64,000 nucleotides of DNA from Tabrizicola fusiformis. Its GTDB lineage: Bacteria; Pseudomonadota; Alphaproteobacteria; Rhodobacterales; Rhodobacteraceae. Every line of letters begins with the position of its first letter. Position 1 is the stretch's first letter. Made by a program: the position numbers and the translations under genes. The notes beneath the pieces were generated by a model. The model was not told where the DNA came from and did no database searches. It worked only from the letters and a program-made list of their open reading frames with translations. Below, piece by piece: positions 49,726-59,151 of this stretch. Location of the stretch: contig NZ_JABUHN010000013.1 in assembly GCF_013328815.1 (NCBI RefSeq), forward strand, positions 1 to 64,000. Reading direction: 5' to 3'.

Positions 49726-51453
49726 ATGCGTGACGAAGCGGAAAAACGGGGCCGGGCCGAGCTTTCCTTGCGGCAGGGCGGGCTTTTGGCGGCGGTTGGC
49801 CTTTTCTCGGTGGCCATCAACATCCTGCTGCTGACCGGACCGCTTTACATGCTGCAGGTCTATGACCGGGTGCTGGCCAGCCGGTCCGAGGCGACGCTGG
49901 TGGCGCTGTCGCTGTTGGTGGCCTTCCTTTTCATCACCATGGGCGTTCTGGAATATTCCCGGGGCCGGATTCTGGCCCGGATCGGGGCCCAGTTGCAGGA
50001 CCGGCTGGACTACCAGGTGTTTTCCGCCGCCCATCGCCGTCTGGTGCAGGCCCCGGGCGACCCTGCCGCGCTGGCCGCCCAACGCGATCTTGAGGCGTTG
50101 CAGCGTTTCTGGGCCTCGCCCGTGGTGTCGGCCCTGTTTGATGCGCCGTGGACGCCGCTGTTTCTGGCGGCGATCTTTGTGTTTCATCCGATGCTGGGCT
50201 GGCTTTCGCTGGGCGGTGGCGCGCTTCTGGTTGCGTTGACCTGGCTGAACCAGCGGGTGACCGGCCCCGCGATGCGCCGCGTCAACGCCTATTCGCTTGA
50301 GGCGGAGCGGCGGGCAGAAGACCTCAAATCCAGCTCTGCAACGCTTCTGGCGCTGGGCATGACCGGCAGCGCCTTTGCCCGCTGGAGCGCCATGCGGCGC
50401 GATGCCCTGGCCGAGGCGATGTCGGCGGCCGACCGCGGTGGCACCTTTGGCGCGCTGACGCGCACCCTGCGCATGGGGCTGCAATCGGCGGTGCTGGGTC
50501 TGGGTGCCTGGCTGGTGCTGCGGAATGAACTCAGCGCCGGGGCGATGATTGCCGGTTCGATCCTGATGGGCCGTTGCCTGCAACCGATCGAGCAGATGAT
50601 CGGCCAATGGGGCGTGGTGACCCGGGCGCTTGAAGGGCATCAGCGGCTTGCCGGCCTGTTGGGCCGCTGCCCGCCCGAAGCGCCGCGCATCGACTTGCCG
50701 CGCCCCGCGGCGCGGATCGAGGCGCTGAACCTGACGGTTTTTCCCCCCGGAGAGCAGACCGCCGTGCTGCGTGGCGTCAGCTTCAGGATGGAGCCGGGGC
50801 AGGCGATTGGCGTGATCGGGCCTTCGGGGGCGGGCAAATCCTCGCTCGCGCGGGCGCTGACCGGCATCTGGCCCGCGGCGGGGGGCACGGTGCGGCTGGA
50901 TGGTGCCACGCCAGATCAGTTCGGACCGGACCGTCTGGGGCGGCTGATCGGCTATCTGCCGCAAAGCGTGGCGCTGTTCGATGGAACCATCGCGGAAAAC
51001 ATCGCCCGGCTGGACCCCAACCCCGACAGTGCCGCCGTGGTCGCCGCCGCGCAGCGCGCCGCCGCGCATGAGATGATCAAGCGCCTGCCGCAGGGCTATG
51101 AAACCCGGGTTTCGGCGCTGGCGGGCCGCCTGTCCGGCGGGCAGTTGCAGCGCATCGGTCTGGCGCGGGCGCTTTATGGCAATCCGGTGTTTCTGGTGCT
51201 GGATGAACCGAACTCGAACCTCGATAATGACGGCACCGTCGCGCTGAACACCGCCATCCGCGAACAGAAGGCGGCGGGCGGTGGTGTGCTGATCATGGCG
51301 CATCGGCCGGCCGCCATTCAGGAATGCGACATGCTGCTGGTGCTGGAAGAAGGGGTCCGCCGCGCCTTTGGTCCGCGCGATCAGGTGCTGCGCGACATGG
51401 TGCGCAACCATACCGAACTGGTCCGCAACCCCGGCCCCGGAGGTGTGGCATGA
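49726..51453 (+). CDS. Type I secretion ABC transporter, PrtD family
   Basis: This 575-residue fused membrane/ATPase protein has an exporter transmembrane domain (about residues 20-300, with INILLLTGPLYMLQVYDRVL near its start) and a nucleotide-binding domain. The Walker A motif is IGPSGAGKSSLARALTG, the signature is LSGGQLQRIGLARAL and Walker B is FLVLDEPNSNLD. It is the ATPase of a type I secretion system of the PrtD/HasD/LipB class that exports repeat-containing proteins without a cleaved signal. The adaptor gene overlaps its stop (ATGA). No outer-membrane TolC gene or obvious substrate lies in this window. Confidence 0.93.
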   Translation: MRDEAEKRGRAELSLRQGGLLAAVGLFSVAINILLLTGPLYMLQVYDRVLASRSEATLVALSLLVAFLFITMGVLEYSRGRILARIGAQLQDRLDYQVFSAAHRRLVQAPGDPAALAAQRDLEALQRFWASPVVSALFDAPWTPLFLAAIFVFHPMLGWLSLGGGALLVALTWLNQRVTGPAMRRVNAYSLEAERRAEDLKSSSATLLALGMTGSAFARWSAMRRDALAEAMSAADRGGTFGALTRTLRMGLQSAVLGLGAWLVLRNELSAGAMIAGSILMGRCLQPIEQMIGQWGVVTRALEGHQRLAGLLGRCPPEAPRIDLPRPAARIEALNLTVFPPGEQTAVLRGVSFRMEPGQAIGVIGPSGAGKSSLARALTGIWPAAGGTVRLDGATPDQFGPDRLGRLIGYLPQSVALFDGTIAENIARLDPNPDSAAVVAAAQRAAAHEMIKRLPQGYETRVSALAGRLSGGQLQRIGLARALYGNPVFLVLDEPNSNLDNDGTVALNTAIREQKAAGGGVLIMAHRPAAIQECDMLLVLEEGVRRAFGPRDQVLRDMVRNHTELVRNPGPGGVA

Positions 51454-52760
51454 ACGGGGCACCCGTGAACCCCGCGCTGTCGGCGCGCCGCCCGGTGGTG
51501 CTGGGCCTTGTCGCGCTGGTCGTCGTGCTGGTGGTGATGCTGGGATGGGGGGCGTTGACCACGATCTCGGGGGCGATCATCGCCCATGGCCGGGTCGAGG
51601 TGGCGCAGAACCGGCAGATCGTGCAGCATCCCGATGGCGGCGTCGTCGCCGAAATCGCCGTGACCGAGGCGCAATCGGTGCAGGCGGGGGATGTGCTGAT
51701 CCGGCTGGACGGCACGCTTGTCGCTTCGGACCTTGCCATTGTCGAGGCGCGGCTGTTCGAGACCATGGCCCACCGCGCCCGGCTTGAGGCGGAGCGGGAT
51801 GGCCGCGACAGCCTGACCTTCGCGCCCGAACTTGTGACGCTGGCCGAAACCCGCCCCGAGGTGGCCGCGCTGATCAAGGGGCAGAGCGCGCTGTTCGATG
51901 CCCGCCGCGACACGGTGCAGAAACAGACCGAGCAGCTTCAGCGCCGGATGGAGCAGATCGCCTCGCAGGTCAGCGGCATCCGCGCACAGGAACATGCGCT
52001 TGGCCAGCAACTGGACATCGTCGCGCGGGAGCTGGCCGACCAGAAGGGGCTTCTGGAAAAGGGGCTGGCTCAGGCCAGCCGCGTTCTGGCACTTGAACGC
52101 GAGCAGGCCGGGCTGGATGGCAGTCTGGGCGAGGCTGTGGCCAGCCGCGCACAGGCCGAGGGCCGCGCAACCGAGGTGGAGCTTGAAATCCTGCGCCTTG
52201 CTGATCTACGCCGGGAAGAGGCCGCGACCGGCCTGCGCGATCTGGCGCCGCAAGAGGCCGAACTGGCCGAACGCCGCCGCAGCCTGCTGGAAAAGCTGGA
52301 CCGGCTGGTGATTCGCGCCCCGGTTTCCGGTTTGGTTCTGGGCTTGCAGGTTACCAGCCCCCGTTCCGTCATCCGGGCGGCAGAACCGCTGCTGTTCATC
52401 GTGCCGCAGGACCGGCCGCTGATCGTGACGGCGCAACTGTCGCCGATGGACATTGACGAGGTTCACCCCGATCAGCCGGTGCGCCTGCGCCTTGCTTCGC
52501 TGCCGGGCCGCACGACGCCGGAACTCATGGCCAACATTGCGACGATTTCCGCCGATGCGCTGACCGATGACACGGGCAAGATCAGCTATTACCGCGCCGA
52601 AATCCGGCTGCCGCAAGCGGCGCTGGACAGTCTGGGCGACCTGCGTCTGGTGCCGGGGATGCCGGTCGAGGCGTTTATCCAGACCGGCGACCGCTCGCCC
52701 CTGTCCTATCTGATGCAGCCGTTTATGGATTACGTCCACATGGCCTTCCGCGAAAGCTGA
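51450..52760 (+). CDS. HlyD/PrtE-family membrane fusion protein
   Basis: This 436-residue adaptor has one N-terminal transmembrane helix (about residues 15-40), a lipoyl-like half motif (IVQHPDGGVVAEIAVTEAQS), a long periplasmic coiled coil (about 100-300), and a C-terminal beta-barrel region with VIRAPVSGLVLGLQVTSP and VPGMPVEAFIQTGDRSPLSY. This is the HlyD/PrtE pattern. It bridges the ABC exporter of the preceding gene to an outer-membrane channel, with which it forms a type I secretion pair. Confidence 0.93.
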   Translation: MNGAPVNPALSARRPVVLGLVALVVVLVVMLGWGALTTISGAIIAHGRVEVAQNRQIVQHPDGGVVAEIAVTEAQSVQAGDVLIRLDGTLVASDLAIVEARLFETMAHRARLEAERDGRDSLTFAPELVTLAETRPEVAALIKGQSALFDARRDTVQKQTEQLQRRMEQIASQVSGIRAQEHALGQQLDIVARELADQKGLLEKGLAQASRVLALEREQAGLDGSLGEAVASRAQAEGRATEVELEILRLADLRREEAATGLRDLAPQEAELAERRRSLLEKLDRLVIRAPVSGLVLGLQVTSPRSVIRAAEPLLFIVPQDRPLIVTAQLSPMDIDEVHPDQPVRLRLASLPGRTTPELMANIATISADALTDDTGKISYYRAEIRLPQAALDSLGDLRLVPGMPVEAFIQTGDRSPLSYLMQPFMDYVHMAFRES

Positions 52761-52931
52761 TCCTGCCAGTTGGCCCGCGGGGGCTATACACAGGCCCCGC
52801 AGCCGTGTATGGCACCCGCTACGGCGCGGAAAAGTCCGAGCGCGAGGGGCAAGGGAGGCCGCTTCGCCAGAGGGATGAGGTGCCGGAAACGGGCTTCACG
52901 GGCGCAGGGCGCCCTCCTGATTGGACAAGAT

Positions 52932-55253
52932 ATGAATGACATGGGTATTGCCGCGCCTTTGGCCGCGGCTATTCGGGCCAAGGGCTATGACAGCCTGACC
53001 CCGGTGCAAGAGGCCGTTCTCGCCGAGGGCGTGGCGGGCCGCGATGCGCTGGTTTCCGCACAGACCGGATCGGGCAAGACGGTGGCCTTTGGCCTTGCCA
53101 TCGCGCCGGAAGTGCTGGCCGGGCAGGACAAGCTGCTTTACGCGGATCAGCCGCTGGCGCTGATCGTGGCGCCGACGCGCGAACTTGCGCTTCAGGTCAA
53201 GCGCGAGCTGGACTGGCTTTATGGTGCTGCGGGCGCGCAGATTGCCTCCTGTGTCGGTGGTATGGACTACCGCACCGAAAAGCGCAGCCTTGAGCGGGGC
53301 GCGCATATCGTCGTCGGCACCCCGGGCCGTCTGCGCGACCATATCGAACGTCACAGCCTTGATCTGTCGGGCATCCGCGCCGTTGTGCTGGACGAGGCGG
53401 ATGAGATGCTGGACCTCGGCTTTGCCGAAGATCTTGAATTCATCCTTGCCGCCGCCCCGGAAGAACGCCGGACCCTGATGTTCTCGGCCACGGTGCCGAA
53501 GGAAATCGAAAAGCTGGCCGCCACCTTCCAGCGCGACGCGCTGCGGATCGTCGCGCAGGGCGAGCAGAAGCAGCATGGCGACATCGGCTACCGCGCGATG
53601 TCGGTCGCGGTGCGCGACCGCGAACATGCCATCTTCAACACCCTGCGTTTCTATGAGGCGCAAACCGCCATCGTCTTCTGCAAGACCCGGGCGAATGTGA
53701 ACCATCTGTTTGCCCGCATGGGCAACCGGGGTTTTCAGGTTGTGGCGCTGTCGGGGGAACTCAGCCAGTCCGAGCGCAGCCATGCGCTGCAATCGCTGCG
53801 CGACGGGCGGGCGCGGGTTTGCATCGCCACCGACGTCGCGGCACGGGGCATCGACCTGCCGGGGCTGGAACTGGTGATCCATGCCGATCTGCCGTCGAAC
53901 TCGGAAACCCTGTTGCACCGTTCGGGCCGCACCGGGCGCGCGGGCAAGAAGGGCACCTCGGTCCTGATCGTGACCCCCGCCGATTTCCGCAAGGCCAACC
54001 GCATCCTGCAAGGCGCCAAGGTTGAGGCGGAGTGGATCAAGGCCCCCTCTGCCGAAGAGGTGCAAGAGCGCGACGACATGCGCCTGATGGAACATGCCAC
54101 GCTGACCGAAGCCCCCGGCGATGAAACCGCGATGGCAGATGCGCTGATCGGTCGCTTTGGCGCGCAGAATGTCGCGGCGGCTTTCGTGCGGTTGTGGCGC
54201 GAGGGGCGTTCGGCGCCCGAGGTTCTGTCGGATTCGCTGCCGCCCGTCGCCCCCGCTGCGCCGCGGGTGCGGGGCGAGTTTGGCCCTTCGGTCTGGTTCA
54301 AGATTTCCATTGGCCACACCGGCCGCGCCGAGGCGCGCTGGCTTTTGCCGAAAATCTGCGATGCCGGCAGCATTGCCAAGGATTCCATCGGTGCCATCCG
54401 CGTGCAGCAGGAGGTGACCTATGTGCAACTGGCCGAGGCCGTTGCCAGCCGCTTCCGCGACATGACCGAGTTGGACAAGGATCTGATGATGGAGCGTCTG
54501 GCGGGCGAGCCGACGCTTGAGCGGCCCGAGCGTCCGGCCTATGGCGAGCGTCCCGAGCGTGCGCCGCGCACTGAACGCGCCCCACGCCCCGAGCGGGCCG
54601 AGCGTCCGGCCTACAGCCCCAAACCTTCGCGCTTTGTCGATGAGGACAGCCCCGCCGCCCCGCCGCGGCCCGAGCGCAAGCCCTATGCGCCGCGCGACGA
54701 TGCGGCCCCGCGTAAGCCCTATGCCAAGCGCGAAGACGGTGACCGCAAGCCCTATGCGCCGCGTGAAGAGGGTGCCAAGCGCCCCTATACGCCCCGCCCC
54801 GATGGCGAGCGCAAGCCTTGGGCTCCGCGTGAGGATGGGCCGAAAAAGCCCTATGCCCCCCGGGCCCGTGCCGAAGACGGCGAGCGCAAGCCCTATGTCA
54901 AGCGCGAGGAAGGCACCGAGCGCAAGCCGCGCTGGGGCGCAGGTGACAAGACCGCAGCTCCGCGTGCGGCGGCTTATAAAAGCCACGGCGGCGCGGACAA
55001 ACCCGCCCGGGCCGCAGGCTATAAAAGCCACAGCGCCGATGGCGAGGCTCCGGCCAAGCGCACCTATGCCCCCAAGGGCGACGAGGCGCGGCCCTATGTG
55101 AAACGCGAAGGCGCACCGAAAGCTGCCGGGTTCAAGAGCCACGGCGCCGAGGGCAAAAAGCCCTATGCACCCCGCACGGCCAAACCTGCGGCCCCCAAGA
55201 CCGATGCGCGCGATACCACCAAGCGTTTCGTGCCGCCGAAGCCCAAACGCTGA
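52932..55253 (+). CDS. DEAD-box RNA helicase with repetitive basic tail
   Basis: This 773-residue ATP-dependent RNA helicase has the DEAD motifs in order: the Q-motif region GYDSLTPVQEAVL, AQTGSGKT (Walker A), APTRELALQ, GTPGRLRDHIE, LDEADEMLDLG, FSATVPKE and HRSGRTGRAG. A DbpA-like RNA-binding domain lies at about residues 455-525 (FGPSVWFKISIGHTGRAEAR). The last 250 residues are low-complexity and basic, with repeated KPYAPR and YKSH/FKSH units. The 5' leader is about 170 bases with a GC hairpin, as in cold-shock-type helicases such as CsdA. The ATG at 52932 is chosen over a start 54 codons upstream. Confidence 0.92.
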   Translation: MNDMGIAAPLAAAIRAKGYDSLTPVQEAVLAEGVAGRDALVSAQTGSGKTVAFGLAIAPEVLAGQDKLLYADQPLALIVAPTRELALQVKRELDWLYGAAGAQIASCVGGMDYRTEKRSLERGAHIVVGTPGRLRDHIERHSLDLSGIRAVVLDEADEMLDLGFAEDLEFILAAAPEERRTLMFSATVPKEIEKLAATFQRDALRIVAQGEQKQHGDIGYRAMSVAVRDREHAIFNTLRFYEAQTAIVFCKTRANVNHLFARMGNRGFQVVALSGELSQSERSHALQSLRDGRARVCIATDVAARGIDLPGLELVIHADLPSNSETLLHRSGRTGRAGKKGTSVLIVTPADFRKANRILQGAKVEAEWIKAPSAEEVQERDDMRLMEHATLTEAPGDETAMADALIGRFGAQNVAAAFVRLWREGRSAPEVLSDSLPPVAPAAPRVRGEFGPSVWFKISIGHTGRAEARWLLPKICDAGSIAKDSIGAIRVQQEVTYVQLAEAVASRFRDMTELDKDLMMERLAGEPTLERPERPAYGERPERAPRTERAPRPERAERPAYSPKPSRFVDEDSPAAPPRPERKPYAPRDDAAPRKPYAKREDGDRKPYAPREEGAKRPYTPRPDGERKPWAPREDGPKKPYAPRARAEDGERKPYVKREEGTERKPRWGAGDKTAAPRAAAYKSHGGADKPARAAGYKSHSADGEAPAKRTYAPKGDEARPYVKREGAPKAAGFKSHGAEGKKPYAPRTAKPAAPKTDARDTTKRFVPPKPKR

Positions 55254-55292
55254 GGATTGGGGCGGGGCGGTTCCGCCGCCCTGCCCGACCTG

Positions 55293-56066
55293 CTACCCGG
55301 CCAGCCGCGCCAGAAGCGGCGCCATCAGGCCCGGCGCCGCGGCAACCACGCCCGCAGCCCGGGCCTGATCGCTGTTGAAACGGATGTCGCGGCCCCGCGC
55401 GTCGCGCACTATCGCCCCAGCCCGGGCGCAGATCAGAAGCCCCGCCGCAATGTCCCATTCCCACGAGGGGCGGAAGGTCAGCATCGCATCATAGGCACCT
55501 TCGGCCACAAGGCACAGCCGATAGGCGATCGAGGCCCGGAAATGCCGGGAAAACCCCGGAACCGGCCCCCGCCAATGTTCGGGCGCCAGTGCGGGTTTCG
55601 TGGCCAGAACCCGGGCGGTTTCCGGGTCGGCCGCGGCGCTGGCGGCAATCGGCGCCTCGTTCAGCAGCGCAGGCCCGTCGCGCCATGCGGTGAACATCTG
55701 GTCCAGCGCGGGCAGATAAACCGCCGCCGCCGTGATCTGCCCGTTTTGCGCCACGGCCAGCGAATGGGCGAAATGCGGCTCTCCGGCGATGAAGGCGCGG
55801 GTGCCGTCGATCGGGTCGATGATGAAGACATGCTCGGCATCCAGCCGTGTGCCGTCATCCACGCTTTCCTCGGACAGCCAGCCATAGCCGGGCCGGGCAC
55901 CGCGCAGCCGGTCCTCCAGCATGACATTCACCGCCAGATCGGCCTCGGTCACCGGGCCTTGCCCCGGTTTTTCCCAGACCTGCGGATCGGACTTCCACCA
56001 GCCCAGCGCGATGCGCCCGGCTTCGCGGGCAGCTTCGGTCAGCAGGGCAAGATCACGCTCCGGCAA
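55293..56066 (-). CDS. Inositol monophosphatase/CysQ-family phosphatase
   Basis: This 257-residue lithium-sensitive-type phosphatase has the metal motif of the FIG superfamily: GPVTEADLAVNVMLE, GWLSEESVDDGTRLDAEHVF and IIDPIDGTRAFIAGEPHFAH, with the C-terminal ASIAYRLCLVAEGAYDAMLT and WEWDIAAGLLICARAG. It dephosphorylates small sugar phosphates or 3'-phosphoadenosine 5'-phosphate (CysQ-like). The only start before an in-frame stop is TTG at 56066, which overlaps the pmbA stop by 14 bp, so translation is probably coupled. Confidence 0.9.
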   Translation of the reverse strand: MPERDLALLTEAAREAGRIALGWWKSDPQVWEKPGQGPVTEADLAVNVMLEDRLRGARPGYGWLSEESVDDGTRLDAEHVFIIDPIDGTRAFIAGEPHFAHSLAVAQNGQITAAAVYLPALDQMFTAWRDGPALLNEAPIAASAAADPETARVLATKPALAPEHWRGPVPGFSRHFRASIAYRLCLVAEGAYDAMLTFRPSWEWDIAAGLLICARAGAIVRDARGRDIRFNSDQARAAGVVAAAPGLMAPLLARLAG

Positions 56067-57396
56067 GGGTCAGCCCGTCGATCAGGATCGAGGGAACGCG
56101 GGTGGACAAATGCGCGCGGGCATCGTTGGCAGGGATGATCCGCAAGAGCATGTCGCGCAGATTGCCCGCGATGGTGCATTCGTTGACGGGATATTTCACC
56201 TCGCCCCCCTCCACCCAGAAACCCGAGGCGCCGCGCGAATAATCGCCCGTCGTGGGGTTGATGGTGGAGCCGATCAGCGAGGTCACCAGAAGCCCGGTCC
56301 CCATGTCGCGGATCAGATCGGCGCGGGTGGCACTCCCCGGCGTCAGCTCGATGTTCGAGGTCGAAGGCGCGGGCGGCGAAGAGGTGCCCCGCGCCGCATT
56401 GGCGGTTGACGCCATCCCCAGCCTGCGCGCCGTCCCAAGGTCCAGCGTCCAGCCGGTCAGCACGCCGTTGTCGATGATGGCCCGGCGGGCGGTGGGCAGA
56501 CCCTCGGCATCGAACGGGCGGCTGCCCGAGATGCGCGGGCGCAGCGGATCTTCGATCACCGACAGGCCCGCAGGCAGCACCTGTTGGCCCAGCGCCTCGC
56601 GCAGCCAGCTTGCGCCGCGGGCGATGGCGGCGCCGTTCACCGCGCCAAGGATATGCCCGATCAGCGAGGCGGCGATGCGTTCGTCAAACAGCACCGGATA
56701 GCTGCCGGTCCGGGGCCGGGTCGCCCCGGCCCGGGCCAAAGTGCGTTCGGCGGCCAGTGCGCCGATGCTGGCGGCATCCGGCATATCGGCCTGAAACACC
56801 CGGCCTTCGCCGGCATAATCCCGCTCCATCCCGGTGCCTTCGCCGGTGAAAGCGACGGCCGAGGTGGAACGCGAACTGCGCGAATAGGCGCCGGAGAACC
56901 CGTTGCTTGCCGCCAGATGCACCGAGCGGAAGGAATAACCTGCCGAAGCCTCGACCTGCACGATGCCTTGCACCGCCATCGCCGCCGCTTCGGCGGCGCG
57001 TGCATCGGCCTCAAGCGCGGCAGCCGGGGGTTCGGGGCTGGTATCGGCCAGTTGCAGCGCCGCAAGATCCCAACCCTGCGCCAGTTGGCCGGGTTCGGCC
57101 AGCCCGGCATGGGGGTCTTCGGGCGCCTCCCGGGCCATGGCGACGGCGCGTTCGGCCAATCGCGCAATGGTGGCATCCGAAATGTCCGATGCCGAAACGC
57201 AGGCTTGCCGCCCGCCGATCAGCACCCGCAGCCCGATCTCCACCCCTTCGGCGCGTTCGGCCTGTTCCAGCCGTCCGGCGCGGATGTCGATGGATTGCGA
57301 GCGGCCTTCGACCGCGATGGCATCGGCGGCGCCGGCCCCCGCACGGCGCGCAGCATCAAGCAGCGACTGGGTCAGGCGTTCAAGGCGTTCGGGCAT
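56053..57396 (-). CDS. pmbA: TldE/PmbA-family metallopeptidase subunit
   Basis: This 447-residue protein is a PmbA (TldE) homologue. It starts MPERLERLTQSLLDAARRAG, has the segments RAGRLEQAERAEGVEIGLRV and SYPVLFDERIAASLIGHILG, and ends with the conserved DYSRGASGFWVEGGEVKYPV followed by NECTIAGNLRDML. TldD/PmbA degrade unfolded peptides and mature modified peptides such as microcins; the zinc site is in TldD, whose gene is not in the window. The ATG at 57396 is favoured over a longer frame. Confidence 0.93.
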   Translation of the reverse strand: MPERLERLTQSLLDAARRAGAGAADAIAVEGRSQSIDIRAGRLEQAERAEGVEIGLRVLIGGRQACVSASDISDATIARLAERAVAMAREAPEDPHAGLAEPGQLAQGWDLAALQLADTSPEPPAAALEADARAAEAAAMAVQGIVQVEASAGYSFRSVHLAASNGFSGAYSRSSRSTSAVAFTGEGTGMERDYAGEGRVFQADMPDAASIGALAAERTLARAGATRPRTGSYPVLFDERIAASLIGHILGAVNGAAIARGASWLREALGQQVLPAGLSVIEDPLRPRISGSRPFDAEGLPTARRAIIDNGVLTGWTLDLGTARRLGMASTANAARGTSSPPAPSTSNIELTPGSATRADLIRDMGTGLLVTSLIGSTINPTTGDYSRGASGFWVEGGEVKYPVNECTIAGNLRDMLLRIIPANDARAHLSTRVPSILIDGLTLAGA

Positions 57397-57475
57397 CGTC
57401 GTCCTTTCGGGGCCGCAGCGGCGGCTTGCGGCCAAGATCATGCTTCGGGCGGGGATTTCAAGCCCCGCAAGGCAA

Positions 57476-57503
57476 GGGGCCGCCCGGTCACCCGGACGGC
57501 CCC
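57476..57503. terminator. Hairpin between DUF2125 gene and pmbA
   Basis: GGGGCCG and CGGCCCC with inner CCGG pairs form a strong stem. It lies 18 bp past the end of the minus-strand DUF2125 gene and before pmbA. On the plus side a CCTTTTCC follows. It is a probable terminator. Confidence 0.6.
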
Positions 57504-57520
57504 CTTTTCCAAAGGCGGCG

Positions 57521-59026
57521 TTACTGAATTTGCTGGCCGTTGGCGAAGAAATGCTTGTCCTTGAATTCCAGCGTCGAGGTCAGCTCATCCTCGCCCGCGC
57601 CGGGGTTGGCGAACATCGCCACCATCATCCGCGCGCCGGTCGCATCTTCTTCCGACAACAGCCCCATCGCCACCAGACTGTCGAGCAGCTTGTTGCCCCC
57701 CGTCAGTTTCAGGTCGATCTTGCCGGTCGGAGCCGGGACGCCGCCGAAAGTCATCATGTCGGTGTTGTCGAAGGTAAAGGCCCCGGCGCCGTTCAACTCG
57801 GCCCCCGCGACCTTGACCTTGATTTCGCCGATGTCCAGCGCGTGCAACTCGCCCGGAGGGGCTTCGCCCAGCGCGGCCATCGCCGCTTCGTTCATGATGT
57901 CGGTGGTCAGCTTGACCTTGCCCTTGGTGTCGATGATCACCGTGGCCGGATCATGCGCCAACATGCCGGTGGGGTCGCCCATCGCCCAGATTTCCTCGGG
58001 CAGGGTCAGATCGATCACCTTGGCCAGGAAGGTAAAGTCCTGCACCTCTTCCGAGGCGACGATCGGAATGAGGAAGGTCGCGGCACTTTCCGCCCACGAG
58101 ACATTGACCTGCGGCAGCGGAATGTCCGGGCTGGACATCGACAGCGCCACCCCCTTGCCTGCCGAGCTGTAAAGCAGCCGCGCGGCATCCATCGCCAGTT
58201 GGAAGCTGCCGCTTTGGGCACTGCCGGTGATCTTGGTCGGGCCCTTGGCTTCGGTCACCGCAAGGTCATAGGACACCGCGCCATAGGTCAGGCCCGCATC
58301 CATGGTAAAGCCTTTGGTCAGCGCCTCGGCCAACTCGCCCTCAAGCCCGACGAAATTGCCGCTGGCCTTGACGGCGGGGGCCATCACGCTGGCCGTCAGC
58401 ACCACGTCCGAGCCGTCCTCGGGGTTCTTCGCCTTGACGTTCAGGGCAAGGCTTTCGGCGGTGAAATCCGAGGTCAGGTCAAATCCGCCCTCGACCGCAG
58501 CCATCTGATAGCTGCCGCTGAGATTGGTCAGGAGCGCCGTCACATCGGCCCCAGCCGCCGCCGCATCGGCGCCGTCGATCTTGGTCAGGGCGATCTTCAT
58601 TTCCGGCGCGGTAAAGGCGTAGTCGGTCTCGTCCGGCGTGCCGCTGGCGATGACCGAAAGACCGGGGTTGGAAATGGTGATCTCGGCGCTGGTGGCCTTG
58701 GCGTCCCCCATCGCGGGCGTGTCGATGACCAAAGTATAGCTGTCGGACATGGTGATTTCGACCGTGCCGTCACCCTGATCGGTAAAGGTCACCTCGGGGA
58801 TTGTGCTGGTCGTGGTGGTGCCGTCCTTGGTGCCGGTCACCACCAGATCGGTGACGACAAAGGCATCACCATCCTGCGCCGCGCTGCCGGTGGTCAGGGT
58901 CTGGCCCGAAACGGTCAGCTCCTCTTGCCAGTTGTTCCAGATGTCTTCGGGGGTGACATCGGCGAAGGCCGCACTGGAAAGCAGGGCTACGGCGGCGGTT
59001 GAGCTTGCAAGCTTCCAATAGGTCAT
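57521..59026 (-). CDS. DUF2125 domain periplasmic protein
   Basis: This 501-residue protein has a signal peptide (TYWKLASSTAAVALLSSAAF, then AD) and an extended beta-rich structure built from repeated strand pairs. It is rich in Thr, Ala, Gly and Asp (VVTGTKDGTTTTSTIPEVTF, TGSAQSGSFQLAMDAARLLY). The pattern fits alphaproteobacterial DUF2125 proteins, which are large periplasmic proteins of unknown function related in style to AsmA-like lipid carriers. The ATG at 59026 is chosen because it starts the signal peptide. The nearest neighbours give no functional clue. Confidence 0.75.
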   Translation of the reverse strand: MTYWKLASSTAAVALLSSAAFADVTPEDIWNNWQEELTVSGQTLTTGSAAQDGDAFVVTDLVVTGTKDGTTTTSTIPEVTFTDQGDGTVEITMSDSYTLVIDTPAMGDAKATSAEITISNPGLSVIASGTPDETDYAFTAPEMKIALTKIDGADAAAAGADVTALLTNLSGSYQMAAVEGGFDLTSDFTAESLALNVKAKNPEDGSDVVLTASVMAPAVKASGNFVGLEGELAEALTKGFTMDAGLTYGAVSYDLAVTEAKGPTKITGSAQSGSFQLAMDAARLLYSSAGKGVALSMSSPDIPLPQVNVSWAESAATFLIPIVASEEVQDFTFLAKVIDLTLPEEIWAMGDPTGMLAHDPATVIIDTKGKVKLTTDIMNEAAMAALGEAPPGELHALDIGEIKVKVAGAELNGAGAFTFDNTDMMTFGGVPAPTGKIDLKLTGGNKLLDSLVAMGLLSEEDATGARMMVAMFANPGAGEDELTSTLEFKDKHFFANGQQIQ

Positions 59027-59151
59027 GGCGATGCCTTTCTGATCTGAAATTTCGCGCAAGCATCCCGCCAAGGGTGGGGTCCGGTCAAGGGATTCCGTTG
59101 ACAAGGACGGAATCCTGACGGCCTTTGTCATGGCCAATCGGAGGGGTCGGA

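Noticed and set aside
52896-55142. A 748-codon antisense frame opposite the DEAD-box helicase.
   Set aside because: The sense protein has all helicase motifs; the antisense composition simply reflects codon bias.
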